A DNA stretch of 64,000 bases, from assembly GCF_014641075.1 (NCBI RefSeq), contig NZ_BMHP01000002.1, forward strand, positions 1,798,001 to 1,862,000. Direction: 5' to 3'. Origin of the DNA: Paenibacillus nasutitermitis (GTDB lineage: Bacteria; Bacillota; Bacilli; Paenibacillales; Paenibacillaceae). Of the stretch, positions 1 through 7,899 are shown piece by piece; position 1 is the stretch's first letter; each line of letters opens with the position of its first letter. The translations under genes were made by a program, and so were the position numbers. The notes under the pieces were generated by a model, which was given only the letters and a program-made list of their open reading frames with translations, had not been told where the DNA came from and made no database searches.

Positions 1-1354
1 AGAGATGGAGCTCTTCACTATCCTCCATATCCTTTTTGTAATCATCATCCAGAACTTTTAAAGTCCTTTCATCAAAGAAAAGTCCATTCAATTCGAAATT
101 GCTGAAAAAGCTTCGCATATCCAGGTTGGCCGATCCCACGGATGCGATCAAATCATCCACGATCAACACTTTGGCATGGATGAAACCTTTCTTATACCGG
201 TAAATCCGCACACCCGCCGCCAGCATTTCAGCCACATAGGAAAGAGACGCATACAGCACAAGCTTGGAATCACTCACATCCGGAATAATAATCCGTACGT
301 CCAGACCGCTCAGGGCAGCTGTCCGCAGCCCCATCAAAACGCTGTTGTCGGGAATAAAATAAGGAGTCGTGATATAAATGCGCGTCTTGGCTACTGATAT
401 AGCTGAAAATACACATTCCAGAATGGCATCCTCGCTGCTGTTTGGACCACTGGAGACAATTTGCACCTGCTCGTTCCCTTTGCAATTATGCTCAGGCAAA
501 TACTCCGGTCCGGTCAGACGCTGCTTGGTGGTAAACCACCAATCGCGCATAAACACATCCTGCAGAAAATATACCGCATCTCCTTCGACTTTCATATGCG
601 TGTCCCGCCAGAATCCGAGCTTGGGGTTGCCCCCCAAATATTCATCTCCAATATTAATTCCGCCGAAGAATCCGGCAAGTCCGTCCACCACGACGATTTT
701 CCGGTGGTTGCGATAGTTCATTCTTTTCTCAAAGAAGGCCAGCCGCGGCGTAAGAAAACAGTGGGTCTCCACCCCTGCCTCGTTCAGTTCCCTTATATAT
801 TGCCCTCCAAGCTCCAGACTGCCGACCCCATCGTAAATGAGCCTGACTTCCACACCCTGTTTCGCTTTGCGAATCAGAGCCTCCTTCAGACGGCGGCCGA
901 TCTTGTCATCGCGGATCGTATAAAATTCAACATGAATGTGGTGTCTGGCTTTCTCGATCGACCCCAGAATCGCCCGATATGCAGCAAGTGCGTTGGTCAA
1001 AACTACTGTTTCATTGCAGCCGGTGATCGGTGACAACGTCATGCTCTGCAGCAAGCCGAAAAACCTCTCCTGCGTGTTGAACTGCTTATTGTTCATATCC
1101 CCGGGACGGTGCACGATTCTGCAGCGCATCAGAGCTTGCAGCCTCATCTCCTCGGCTACCACGCTTCTTTTGCGCACTGTGCGCCGCCGCTGGAATTCTC
1201 TGGCCAGAAAATAATACATGACGAAGCCGATGATAGGGAAAATAAATAAAATCAACAACCAGGCAACCGTCTTGGACGGCTGGCGAAATTCTACTATAAG
1301 AATGGTCGCAATTTGGAAAATGAAAATAAGCAGTGCGATGATGATCCAAAACAT
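1..1354 (-). CDS. cls: Cardiolipin synthase, C-terminus cut by window edge
   Basis: Membrane phospholipase-D-family enzyme that joins two phosphatidylglycerols into cardiolipin. The reverse strand reads open from an ATG at 1354 to the window start, about 451 codons. Two N-terminal membrane helices (MFWIIIALLIFIFQ... and a second near residues 35-50) are followed by two catalytic HKD motifs, HRKIVVVD in the middle and HAKVLIVDD near the end. Family members are about 480 residues, so only some 30 residues should be missing. The open frame has no stop inside the window. Function rests on both HKD motifs plus the N-terminal membrane pair typical of Bacillales Cls. Which of the several cls paralogues it is cannot be told. 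Confidence 0.93.
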   Translation of the reverse strand, partial: MFWIIIALLIFIFQIATILIVEFRQPSKTVAWLLILFIFPIIGFVMYYFLAREFQRRRTVRKRSVVAEEMRLQALMRCRIVHRPGDMNNKQFNTQERFFGLLQSMTLSPITGCNETVVLTNALAAYRAILGSIEKARHHIHVEFYTIRDDKIGRRLKEALIRKAKQGVEVRLIYDGVGSLELGGQYIRELNEAGVETHCFLTPRLAFFEKRMNYRNHRKIVVVDGLAGFFGGINIGDEYLGGNPKLGFWRDTHMKVEGDAVYFLQDVFMRDWWFTTKQRLTGPEYLPEHNCKGNEQVQIVSSGPNSSEDAILECVFSAISVAKTRIYITTPYFIPDNSVLMGLRTAALSGLDVRIIIPDVSDSKLVLYASLSYVAEMLAAGVRIYRYKKGFIHAKVLIVDDLIASVGSANLDMRSFFSNFELNGLFFDERTLKVLDDDYKKDMEDSEELHL

Positions 1355-1585
1355 AAACTTCCCCCTGATTTTCTGCTATGAGTACCTATAGTTTTCGCCT
1401 GCCCTGCTAGCAGTATACGTGCTTTGTTGGTATGTTTTAACGCTTCCAGGAATAAATAAGCTGTAGGAACATTTTGAAGAGCAGCATGCCTACTACTATT
1501 TACAACGGATTGGTGCACAGCGAAACCATAAAAACTATCAGTTCCTTTCAAGAGTGGCGCAAGAAACAAAGAAGGAGGGATCACG

Positions 1586-2020
1586 ATGTTCAAGGATAAT
1601 AAAAGATCGATCCAAGCCGAGACGCTAATCGGACAAGGGACCTCAATGGAAGGAACAATGATCAGCGAGGCAAGCATTCGCATCGAAGGTGAATACCGCG
1701 GGGACATCGAATGTAAAGCCAATGTCATTATCGGAGAATGCGGCGTAGCCAGATCCAATATTTCGGCTAAAGAGATTGTCGTTGCCGGGAAAGTCATTGG
1801 AGATGTCGCAACTTCCGGCCGCTTGACGATTACCTCTTCCGGCTCCGTACAAGGCAGCATACAAGCATGTGGACTTCACATCCAAGATGGCGGGATGTTC
1901 AGCGGAGCCTGCCATATGGAGCAGCAGCAGCGCCAAGCAGCAGCGAAATCGGCTCCTCCGGATGACAAGGGCCAGAAGGCTAAGGATTCGTCCAAAGATA
2001 AGACGCGCCAGGCCGGCTGA
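1586..2020 (+). CDS. Bactofilin family cytoskeletal protein
   Basis: A 144-residue bactofilin (polymer-forming, DUF583). Residues about 10-110 form the repetitive beta-helix core: short hydrophobic strands separated by glycines, as in the stretches IRIEGEYRGDIECKANVIIG and GKVIGDVATSGRLTITSSGS. A charged Lys/Asp/Gln-rich tail follows. Bactofilins polymerise without nucleotide and act as membrane-associated scaffolds for cell shape, polysaccharide export or motility machinery. The start is fixed by a strong AAGGAGGGA site seven bases upstream. It is a single gene between divergent cls and convergent ABC permease genes, and a hairpin follows the stop. The client process is unknown. Confidence 0.92.
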   Translation: MFKDNKRSIQAETLIGQGTSMEGTMISEASIRIEGEYRGDIECKANVIIGECGVARSNISAKEIVVAGKVIGDVATSGRLTITSSGSVQGSIQACGLHIQDGGMFSGACHMEQQQRQAAAKSAPPDDKGQKAKDSSKDKTRQAG

Positions 2021-2047
2021 ATCCCATTCTTTATACGCATGGACAGA

Positions 2048-2078
2048 AGCCCCGCTGCCAGTAACGGACAGCGGGGCT
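2048..2078. terminator. Hairpin between convergent bactofilin and ABC permease genes
   Basis: Perfect 10-bp stem AGCCCCGCTG / CAGCGGGGCT with an 11-base loop. It lies 27 bases after the bactofilin stop and just before the end of the convergent permease gene. The T-tract is weak, so it may work in both directions. Confidence 0.7.
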
Positions 2079-2102
2079 ATTTGGCATCTAACTTGCTGCT
2101 TT

Positions 2103-2903
2103 TTAAGCGGCAACATCTCTTTTATTGAATATGGACCAGGTGAGCGCCATAAACACCACATAATAGACAGCCAGCACACCTAAAGAAAAACCAAGTGTAT
2201 TGCCCTGGGGATCGGGTCCGCTATTACCGATATAACCGGTCAAATTCATGTGCAGAAACAAAATATAATCGACCCATGCATAGTCCAGCATGCTCAGCAG
2301 AGCGCTGATGGTCGTCCCTCCGAGGAGGACGAACAGTGAAAGGCCAATCGCCAATCCTCCGCTGCGGAACACGGTAGAAATCATAAATGATAAGGTGACC
2401 GTAATAATCAGGGAGGTAAATTGGGCCACGTAGAACAGCAGCATATAGCTCAGGGAGGAAATACCGCTATCGATCCCTGCCAAATTGCTTGCTCCCTGCG
2501 GGCTGCTATCGTAACCGAATAAAGCCGCATTCAGCACAAAGGACAGTACGAACAGGAAAATCGTCATCAATAAACCGAACAGCAGCAGGCTGATGTATTT
2601 GGAGAGCAAGATTTTGGAGCGGCTCCACGGGCGGATCAGCAGCAGCTTGATGGTACCGGTCGTAAACTCCCCCGCTACGCTGTCAGCCGATATAACGACT
2701 GTGAATAAGGTAACTAGCATGAATAATATATTGGATTCAATCAGCATCATCGACCAGTTGCCCGGATTGCCGTCGCCAACGAATTTGGCAATGACGGAAA
2801 TCGCAATCAGCATTGCTCCAATGATTCCGAACATGATCCATGTCCGCATCCGCCTGTAGATCTTCATGTTCTCATTGCTGACCAATTGCAAGAAATTAAA
2901 CAA
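2103..2903 (-). CDS. ABC-2 type transporter permease
   Basis: A 266-residue membrane protein with six predicted helices, the usual ABC-2 exporter permease design. The N-terminus (NFLQLVSNENMKIYRRMRTW) is the typical amphipathic lead-in, followed by a helix at about 25-45, an extracytoplasmic loop and further helices up to KRD near the C-terminus. Its start overlaps the end of the ATPase gene by eight bases, so the two are translationally coupled and form one exporter. Such pairs (BcrAB/YxlFG-like) export peptides or lipids or give drug resistance. The substrate cannot be read from sequence. Confidence 0.88.
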   Translation of the reverse strand: MFNFLQLVSNENMKIYRRMRTWIMFGIIGAMLIAISVIAKFVGDGNPGNWSMMLIESNILFMLVTLFTVVISADSVAGEFTTGTIKLLLIRPWSRSKILLSKYISLLLFGLLMTIFLFVLSFVLNAALFGYDSSPQGASNLAGIDSGISSLSYMLLFYVAQFTSLIITVTLSFMISTVFRSGGLAIGLSLFVLLGGTTISALLSMLDYAWVDYILFLHMNLTGYIGNSGPDPQGNTLGFSLGVLAVYYVVFMALTWSIFNKRDVAA

Positions 2904-3825
2904 CGCTTTCGCCTCCTGTCATTTCGAGGAACTGCTCTTCCAACGACTTGTTCAGAATGCGAATTCCATAAACGTTGTATCCGGCCGAGACCAGCCTGGC
3001 ATTAATTTGGGCTACGCCCTCCCGGTCAGCATTCAGCAGCACCGCATCCTGCTCGCGTACAGCCCCGGCTTCGGCCAGCAGCTCTGCCACTTCATCCGGA
3101 CGGTCAACCTCGAACAGGACCCGGTTGAGATCGCTGGCGAGCGGAACGCCTTGACGTATGCTGCGCACATCGATCAGCTTGCCCGCTTGGATAATGGCGA
3201 CACGGTCGCACATGAGTTCCATCTCGCTCAGCAGGTGACTGGAAACAAATACGGTAATGCCTTCTTCTTTGGTCAGCTTGCGCAAATAATCGCGCAGCTC
3301 GCGGATGCCGGCTGGATCCAGGCCGTTGGTGGGCTCGTCCAGTATAAGAAGGGAAGGCTTGTGCATGATCGCTTGGGCCACTCCCAGACGTTGGCGCATC
3401 CCGAGAGAGTAGGTTTTCACTTTATCGTTAATGCGGGTTTTCAGACCGACCAGCTCTACGACTTCCTCGATACGCTGACGGGTAATCCCGGGTACCATGC
3501 GCGAATAATGAAGCAGGTTTTGGTAGCCGCTTAAATATTTGTACATCTCCGGGTTTTCCACAATCGCTCCGACATGCCGAATAGCTTTTTCAAAATCTGT
3601 TCGTATACTGTGACCGCGAATGATCACATCGCCGTCCGACATCGCCATCAGTCCCACCATCATGCGGATGGTCGTGGTTTTGCCCGAGCCATTAGGCCCA
3701 AGAAATCCAAAGACCTCTGCCTGGGGGAGATCCAGCGTTAAATGATCGATTATAGTCCTGCGTCCGATTACCTTTGTTACGTTTTTTAGCTGGACAACCG
3801 GCTCGTCCGGGGATTGGTATACCAT
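2896..3825 (-). CDS. ABC transporter ATP-binding protein
   Basis: A 309-residue ATPase of the BcrA/DrrA class. Walker A is GPNGSGKTT (about residues 43-51), the signature YSLGMRQRLGVAQA is at about 140, and Walker B LLILDEPTNGLDP follows. A C-terminal extension of about 90 residues after the H-loop is typical of drug/peptide exporter ATPases. The ATG has AGGAGG immediately upstream. It energises the permease encoded directly downstream, whose start overlaps this stop. Confidence 0.93.
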   Translation of the reverse strand: MVYQSPDEPVVQLKNVTKVIGRRTIIDHLTLDLPQAEVFGFLGPNGSGKTTTIRMMVGLMAMSDGDVIIRGHSIRTDFEKAIRHVGAIVENPEMYKYLSGYQNLLHYSRMVPGITRQRIEEVVELVGLKTRINDKVKTYSLGMRQRLGVAQAIMHKPSLLILDEPTNGLDPAGIRELRDYLRKLTKEEGITVFVSSHLLSEMELMCDRVAIIQAGKLIDVRSIRQGVPLASDLNRVLFEVDRPDEVAELLAEAGAVREQDAVLLNADREGVAQINARLVSAGYNVYGIRILNKSLEEQFLEMTGGESVV

Positions 3826-3927
3826 TTTTTTCCTCCTGTCACACGAGGCATCCCTACAAGGCGCCTCACATCATTTTCATTATACTGAAGCAAGGAAACG
3901 ATTGGAAGTGAGTTAAAGGAAAATTAA

Positions 3928-3975
3928 TGCCTTTCCCCGATTGCGGCACAACCGCAGTTGGAGAAAGGCATTTTT
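3928..3975. terminator. Long hairpin after the small Cys-rich gene
   Basis: Outer stem TGCCTTTC / GAAAGGCA (3928-3935 with 3963-3970) encloses an inner TGCGG / CCGCA stem. It is followed by T5 on the plus strand and a T-rich tract on the minus strand. It lies just beyond the stop of the minus-strand gene at 3995. Confidence 0.65.
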
Positions 3976-3994
3976 AATGGCATTTCATGCTGAT

Positions 3995-4294
3995 TTACAA
4001 GGAGACTGCCCAGGATAATGGCATCAGCGGCGAGTCGGTTGGCTTCTCATACTGAGGGGCACGCGTGTGGGCCGGTATTTGCAGGAGAGCAGCCTCCTCA
4101 TCTAAGTCTGCATGAAGCAAATCAGTTGATTGCGCGTTGGCCGTGTTTATTTTTTCCTCCTGCTTGAAGCATGCCTTGCAGTAACCCAGCGGGTGTATAT
4201 TGCGGAAGAATCCTGTCCGAAAGATCAAATGCGCTTCTTCCTGCGAGAACATGACCTCACAGCATACACAACAAAATTGATTTCTTTGCGGCAT
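3995..4294 (-). CDS. Small Cys-rich putative zinc-binding protein
   Basis: A 99-residue protein of unknown function. The N-terminal half holds FCCVCCE (residues 7-13) and, about 30 residues on, YCKACF. These two CxxC pairs are consistent with a structural zinc ribbon. The C-terminal half is acidic, then proline-rich, with no membrane helix or signal. The start chosen is the ATG at 4294, preceded by AAAGGAGAGGG. The longer frame reaching 4321 would begin before this site and run into the promoter. The upstream DNA carries two copies of the GATAC-N5-GTAWC box, so it belongs to the same putative regulon as the PilZ, EPS and lasso genes. It could be a small adaptor or regulator. Confidence 0.7.
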   Translation of the reverse strand: MPQRNQFCCVCCEVMFSQEEAHLIFRTGFFRNIHPLGYCKACFKQEEKINTANAQSTDLLHADLDEEAALLQIPAHTRAPQYEKPTDSPLMPLSWAVSL

Positions 4295-4323
4295 AATATC
4301 CCTCTCCTTTTCAGACCCCATAA

Positions 4324-4368
4324 TCTACTATATGTATCAAATAACGATAATATGTTACATTTCGTATC
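4324..4368 (-). promoter_or_regulatory. Promoter with two regulon boxes (small Cys-rich gene)
   Basis: On the minus strand a strong box (GATACGAAATGTAAC, 4354-4368) is followed after one base by a -10 sequence TATTAT (4347-4352). A second, weaker box (GATACATATAGTAGA, 4324-4338) covers the expected start point. Box centres are 30 bp apart, about three helical turns. No convincing -35 hexamer is seen. Confidence 0.65.
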
Positions 4369-4517
4369 AATAATTTTAGATTATGATAATTTCCTCTATT
4401 TGTCAATACAAGCAGGATAAAAATAGCAAATTTTGTCGTGTATGCGTTTACATTTTTTAGGGCTAAATAATCATGTTAAAGAGGGAAGTGACCCTTCTGG
4501 GCCAGATTCCCTTTATT

Positions 4518-4988
4518 TCAACTTTTCACATCTATCTCTAAACCCAGCTTTTCCTTGTTTTCGCTCAAACGGGTATACAATTCGTGTACTCTCTTGCCAA
4601 GAGGGTCACATTCGTCCAACTTCAAGGAAATGGCGCGGATGAGCGCGCGCCGCATCTCGGGGTCAGGTTGAAAACAGGAACCGTACACATACTGATTCTC
4701 GTCGCGCCCTCTCCATACCACGTTCCCGCACAGGTTGAACTCCCAGCCACTGAATTTAATAATGAAGCGGACCGTATAATCTCCGCTGACCGGAAACCGG
4801 AGATGCGTTTGAAAACGCAATCCCGTTGGACTGATATCCTTCAGCATGACCGGGATTCCCTTCGACTCCAGAGCGCTGCCCTGCACATTCGCAATAAATA
4901 CACTGACCTGGATTCCTTCACGAATCCGGATTCTCATATGCTGTCTCTGCTGAACAGCTTGAGTATGAACAGCTACCATCTGCTTCAC
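4518..4988 (-). CDS. PilZ-domain c-di-GMP-binding protein
   Basis: A 156-residue soluble protein with a PilZ domain. Both cyclic di-GMP signature elements are present: RxxxR as RQHMR (residues 15-19) and [DN]xSxxG as DISPTG (51-56), with the usual beta-barrel strands after them (RFQTHLRF, YTVRFIIKF, CGNVVWRG). A charged helical tail of about 55 residues follows. PilZ proteins bind c-di-GMP and change a partner's activity, often in motility-to-biofilm switching or exopolysaccharide output. The ATG has AAAGGAAGGTGA upstream. The promoter holds a regulon box in its spacer and another in the 5' leader, which ties this receptor to the EPS operon. Its partner is unknown. Confidence 0.88.
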   Translation of the reverse strand: MKQMVAVHTQAVQQRQHMRIRIREGIQVSVFIANVQGSALESKGIPVMLKDISPTGLRFQTHLRFPVSGDYTVRFIIKFSGWEFNLCGNVVWRGRDENQYVYGSCFQPDPEMRRALIRAISLKLDECDPLGKRVHELYTRLSENKEKLGLEIDVKS

Positions 4989-5022
4989 CTTCCTTTACAG
5001 ATCGATTAAAAATTTATGTTCC

Positions 5023-5037
5023 GATACATTATGTAAC
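5023..5037. promoter_or_regulatory. Regulon box in the PilZ 5' leader
   Basis: GATACATTATGTAAC, a full-consensus copy of the palindromic box, 35 bases upstream of the PilZ start and about 75 bases downstream of its predicted transcription start. Confidence 0.65.
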
Positions 5038-5118
5038 CTCCTGGATAAACAGATCCATTTCCGCACGAGCACTTGGCATAATTCGCCTGAAATGCCAAAA
5101 TACAGAGCCCATACTCAT

Positions 5119-5147
5119 AATTTATGATACATTTTGTATCCAGTCAA
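5119..5147 (-). promoter_or_regulatory. PilZ promoter with box inside the 17-bp spacer
   Basis: On the minus strand TTGACT (5142-5147), a 17-base spacer and TAAATT (5119-5124). The spacer contains GATACAAAATGTATC (5126-5140) almost end to end. The -35 abuts the stop codon of the upstream gene. The arrangement is the same as at the APS kinase and EPS promoters. Confidence 0.75.
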
Positions 5148-5150
5148 TAG

Positions 5151-5654
5151 CTAATCTGAGTTCACCGCTTCCAGTTCATTCTGATAGGACCACAGCAGTG
5201 TCCATTTCCCCGAAAAGTAGGCAGCAAAGCAAGGCTGAACGATTCTAAAATTCCCGTATGGACTATGGAAAATTTCCGTTACTTCAATCTCGTAGACCTC
5301 GGCAATCAGTTCTGCCTCCTGGCTCATTCTCCAATCACTTATCCGTTTCGGGGTGCCGGTATGAAACTCGAAGGTCCGCACGCCAAAATCCTGCATGATA
5401 ATATGGGCACGCCTCTGGATATAGTCGGATTTGGCAAAACGCTGCTGCATGAAAGGATGGAACAGTTCCCAGGCACTTCCGAAATCGCCGACCTGTTCAT
5501 ATTTATAAAACTGTTCCACTGCTTCAAGCGCTTTGCTGCTATCGCTGGGTGAAAACATCCGGGAGGCGTTGATCCATGTCATCCAGACAACAATAATGAT
5601 CAGGCCGCCCAAGACAACTTTGACTGCCCCGATGCGCCGTCTTCTTCTTACCAT
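5151..5654 (-). CDS. Membrane-anchored protein of unknown function
   Basis: A 167-residue protein. A basic start (RRRRR) and one helix (about residues 12-28, VVLGGLIIIVVWMTWI) make it a type II membrane protein with an extracytoplasmic domain of about 135 residues. The domain (AVEQFYKYEQVGDFGSAWELFHP... ending KWTLLWSYQNE) has the layout of an NTF2-like/DUF4878-type fold: a helix pair, then curved sheet strands. It lies 60 bases after the LCP gene in the same direction and is probably cotranscribed with it. No catalytic residues are recognised. It may act at the cell wall near the LCP enzyme, but this is inference. Confidence 0.65.
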   Translation of the reverse strand: MVRRRRRIGAVKVVLGGLIIIVVWMTWINASRMFSPSDSSKALEAVEQFYKYEQVGDFGSAWELFHPFMQQRFAKSDYIQRRAHIIMQDFGVRTFEFHTGTPKRISDWRMSQEAELIAEVYEIEVTEIFHSPYGNFRIVQPCFAAYFSGKWTLLWSYQNELEAVNSD

Positions 5655-5714
5655 CCCTTAACCCCCTGTCCCTAAAGCTCTTACACTTTATGAGACAAGG
5701 CCTTTATTTATTCA

Positions 5715-6686
5715 TCATTGCGCTGTCGCCTGCGTTAAAGGAGCGGATTCAACATTCTCCTGCAGATGCGCCTTCATAACCTCATGGATCCGGTTCTTCT
5801 CTTCGCTTGGGACAATGTAATACCAGATTCCGTTGATCGTTTCACCTTTACCTTTAATTTCTACAGAGTCGATCTTGTCGATATGAGGGCGGTAATCGGT
5901 CAGAAAAGTCTTCATATCCTCGAACGTAATATTGCTCTTTACGCTATCGCCCACTTCATCCAGGAGACCCTGCACTTTGACGATATTGGACAAGCTTAAG
6001 GAGCTCTTCATCCCTTCGATCAAGATCTCTCTCTGCCTCGCATTCCGTCCCAGATCGCCTCGCGGATCGTCATAACGCATCCTGGAATAGAGCAGCGCTT
6101 CCTTCCCGTTCAAAGAAATCTGCCCTTTGACAAATTCATGCCCTTGCATCTTGAACGTATAGGGATTATTGACCTTGACGCCACCGACCAGATCGATCAG
6201 TCTTTCGAACCCTTCCATATTTACCTTCATATAATAGTCGATCGGATAGTCGAGAAAATTCTCCACCGTTTGAATGGACATCTCCACGCCTCCGAATGCA
6301 TAAGCATGATTAATTTTGTCCACTGTTCCGTGTCCCACAATCTCAGTCCGGGTATCTCTGGGGATATTAAACATTAAGATGGAGTTCTTGGCCGGATTGA
6401 CGGTCAGAACAATCATCGTATCCGAGCGCCCGCTGTCATTCTCGCGCTGGTCGACCCCCAGAACCAGAATGTTGAACGCATCCAGATTATCGAATATCGG
6501 CTCTATATCTTTCTTCACACCAGGATCTTTACTGACATAGACCGGTTTCGTTGTTTTTTCATAGATTTTGTCGGCCACCTGATGAACAGAGTGATAGAGA
6601 TACCACACTATTCCTCCTCCCAGCAGCAGCACAGCAAAAACAGCGCTACCCGACCAAATCAATATTTTTTTGGTTCGACGTTTCAT
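5715..6686 (-). CDS. LytR-CpsA-Psr (LCP) family ligase
   Basis: A 323-residue membrane-anchored protein. A basic N-terminus and one helix (about residues 8-30) lead into the LCP domain, with hallmark stretches LGVDQRENDSGRSDTMIV, IPRDTRTEI, DKINHAYAFGG and RMRYDDPRGDLGRNARQREI. LCP enzymes transfer undecaprenyl-pyrophosphate-linked glycopolymers to peptidoglycan outside the membrane. The ATG at 6686 is chosen because AGGAG sits nine bases upstream, whereas the in-frame GTG at 6695 leaves no spacing. The upstream region carries two regulon boxes, so this ligase may attach or process polymer made by the EPS operon. Confidence 0.92.
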   Translation of the reverse strand: MKRRTKKILIWSGSAVFAVLLLGGGIVWYLYHSVHQVADKIYEKTTKPVYVSKDPGVKKDIEPIFDNLDAFNILVLGVDQRENDSGRSDTMIVLTVNPAKNSILMFNIPRDTRTEIVGHGTVDKINHAYAFGGVEMSIQTVENFLDYPIDYYMKVNMEGFERLIDLVGGVKVNNPYTFKMQGHEFVKGQISLNGKEALLYSRMRYDDPRGDLGRNARQREILIEGMKSSLSLSNIVKVQGLLDEVGDSVKSNITFEDMKTFLTDYRPHIDKIDSVEIKGKGETINGIWYYIVPSEEKNRIHEVMKAHLQENVESAPLTQATAQ

Positions 6687-6702
6687 TCCAATCACTCCTA
6701 AA

Positions 6703-6717
6703 GATACAATTTGTAAC
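6703..6717. promoter_or_regulatory. Regulon box next to the LCP ribosome site
   Basis: GATACAATTTGTAAC, a full-consensus box only a few bases upstream of the LCP Shine-Dalgarno sequence and about 95 bases downstream of the upstream box. Confidence 0.6.
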
Positions 6718-6796
6718 TATATAGACAAATTAAAATAGACGAAACAGCGCATACCTACGCTACATCTCGATCCGCGACATTTGATCTATAAAAATA

Positions 6797-6826
6797 TAAT
6801 ACCATATTAAGATACGTTTTGTAACA
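6797..6826 (-). promoter_or_regulatory. Probable LCP promoter with regulon box
   Basis: On the minus strand a box GTTACAAAACGTATC (6812-6826) is followed after nine bases by TATTAT (6797-6802). The left half of the box would serve as a poor -35, as at the two lasso promoters. The remaining stretch 6827-6990 is AT-rich with no gene. It holds an isolated TATAAT near 6945 that could be a second plus-strand promoter. Confidence 0.55.
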
Positions 6827-6991
6827 TTATTTTAGCCCTCGGGACCCGGGCCAAGCCTTACAGTCGGAATCCGGCAAGGGTAGTTTTTCCTATTTGGATA
6901 ATGGACAAAAGATTATTCTAATTTTTCCCTCATTGTTCTCATCCTATAATGCCTGGCTCCCATCATTCCGTAATTTGTATCATGAAAATAT

Positions 6992-7020
6992 TTGACTAGT
7001 TACGAAATGTATCATAAAGT
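6992..7020 (+). promoter_or_regulatory. APS kinase promoter with box inside the 17-bp spacer
   Basis: TTGACT (6992-6997), a 17-base spacer, TAAAGT (7015-7020). The box GTTACGAAATGTATC (6999-7013) fills the spacer. A decayed half-box ending in TTGTATC (6975-6981) lies 32 bp upstream. The promoter shows that translation must start downstream, at 7055. Confidence 0.78.
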
Positions 7021-7054
7021 GAAAGTACAAATTTTCTCATTTAAACGGGGTGAC

Positions 7055-7696
7055 ATGAATATGAATACGAATCCTCTTCCTCCTGCTGAAAGCTATAAGA
7101 GCAGCAATCTGACCTGGCATCGTTCCAATGTTACCCGGGAAGACCGTTACCGGTTGAACGGTCACAAAAGCTGCGCGTTATGGCTCACCGGCTTATCCGG
7201 CTCCGGGAAATCTACTTTGGCATTTGCTTTGGAGAAAGAGCTATACCGCCGGGGTGTCAGCTCCTACGTGCTGGATGGGGATAACATTAGACAGGGTCTG
7301 AACCGTGATTTGGGTTTCGCTCCTGAAGACCGTACAGAGAACATCCGCCGGATCGGGGAAACCTCGAAATTGTTTGTTGATGCAGGAATGTTTGTGATCG
7401 CAGCGTTTATTTCCCCTGACGAAGGTGACCGGGCGTCAGTGCGCGGCAGGTTCGCCGGTGGCGAATTTCTGGAGGTCTATGTGAAATGCTCCTTGCAGGA
7501 GTGTGAACGAAGAGATCCCAAAGGACTTTACAAGAAAGCCAGGGAAGGGACGATTCCTAACTTCACCGGAATTTCCGCACCGTACGATGTGCCGGATAAA
7601 CCTGACCTGGTTATTGATACCGAGCAATTCACCCTTGAGGAGTCAGTGGAATTCTTGCTGAGTGAGCTTGGGGAGCGGGATTATTTGAATGTATGA
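7055..7696 (+). CDS. cysC: Adenylylsulfate (APS) kinase
   Basis: A 213-residue APS kinase that makes 3'-phosphoadenylylsulfate (PAPS), the donor for sulfotransferases, from APS and ATP. Walker A is GLSGSGKS (about residues 45-52). Family motifs DGDNIRQGLNRDLGF, EDRTENIRRIGE, FISPDEGDRASVR and KGLYKKAREG follow in order. The ATG at 7055 has GGGGTGA upstream, and the longer frame from 6992 would overlap the promoter. It stands alone: no ATP sulfurylase or PAPS reductase is adjacent, so its role is more likely sulfonation than cysteine synthesis. The regulon box in its promoter links it to the sulfotransferase at 30.9-32.1 kb. Confidence 0.94.
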   Translation: MNMNTNPLPPAESYKSSNLTWHRSNVTREDRYRLNGHKSCALWLTGLSGSGKSTLAFALEKELYRRGVSSYVLDGDNIRQGLNRDLGFAPEDRTENIRRIGETSKLFVDAGMFVIAAFISPDEGDRASVRGRFAGGEFLEVYVKCSLQECERRDPKGLYKKAREGTIPNFTGISAPYDVPDKPDLVIDTEQFTLEESVEFLLSELGERDYLNV

Positions 7697-7765
7697 GCGA
7701 TTTGCCTAGAGGGTCGAACGTGGAGGCAGTGCGGTATCCGGCGCAGTCTCGCAGGAACGAGAACA

Positions 7766-7800
7766 TCTGCTGTTTCCTCAGTCAGACTGGAAACAGCAGA
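7766..7800 (+). terminator. Hairpin after APS kinase
   Basis: Perfect 12-bp stem TCTGCTGTTTCC / GGAAACAGCAGA with an 11-base loop, 70 bases after the cysC stop. There is no immediate T-tract, but a T7 run follows about 28 bases on. The rest of 7697-7899 shows no gene. Confidence 0.55.
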
Positions 7801-7899
7801 AACGTCCTTGATGCAGCAAAGCTATTTTTTTCTAATCGGCTGTTTCGACTGTCAATAGATCGTTTAATTATATCCAGCGGGCTCAAACGCTAGATTATT

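Noticed and set aside
1294..1860. 188-codon minus-strand frame across the bactofilin start
   Set aside because: It overlaps both bactofilin and cls, and has no ribosome site or family resemblance.
5023..6717. Boxes in 5' leaders read as a riboswitch
   Set aside because: The sequence is a short DNA palindrome repeated at many promoters in both orientations, with no larger conserved RNA fold.
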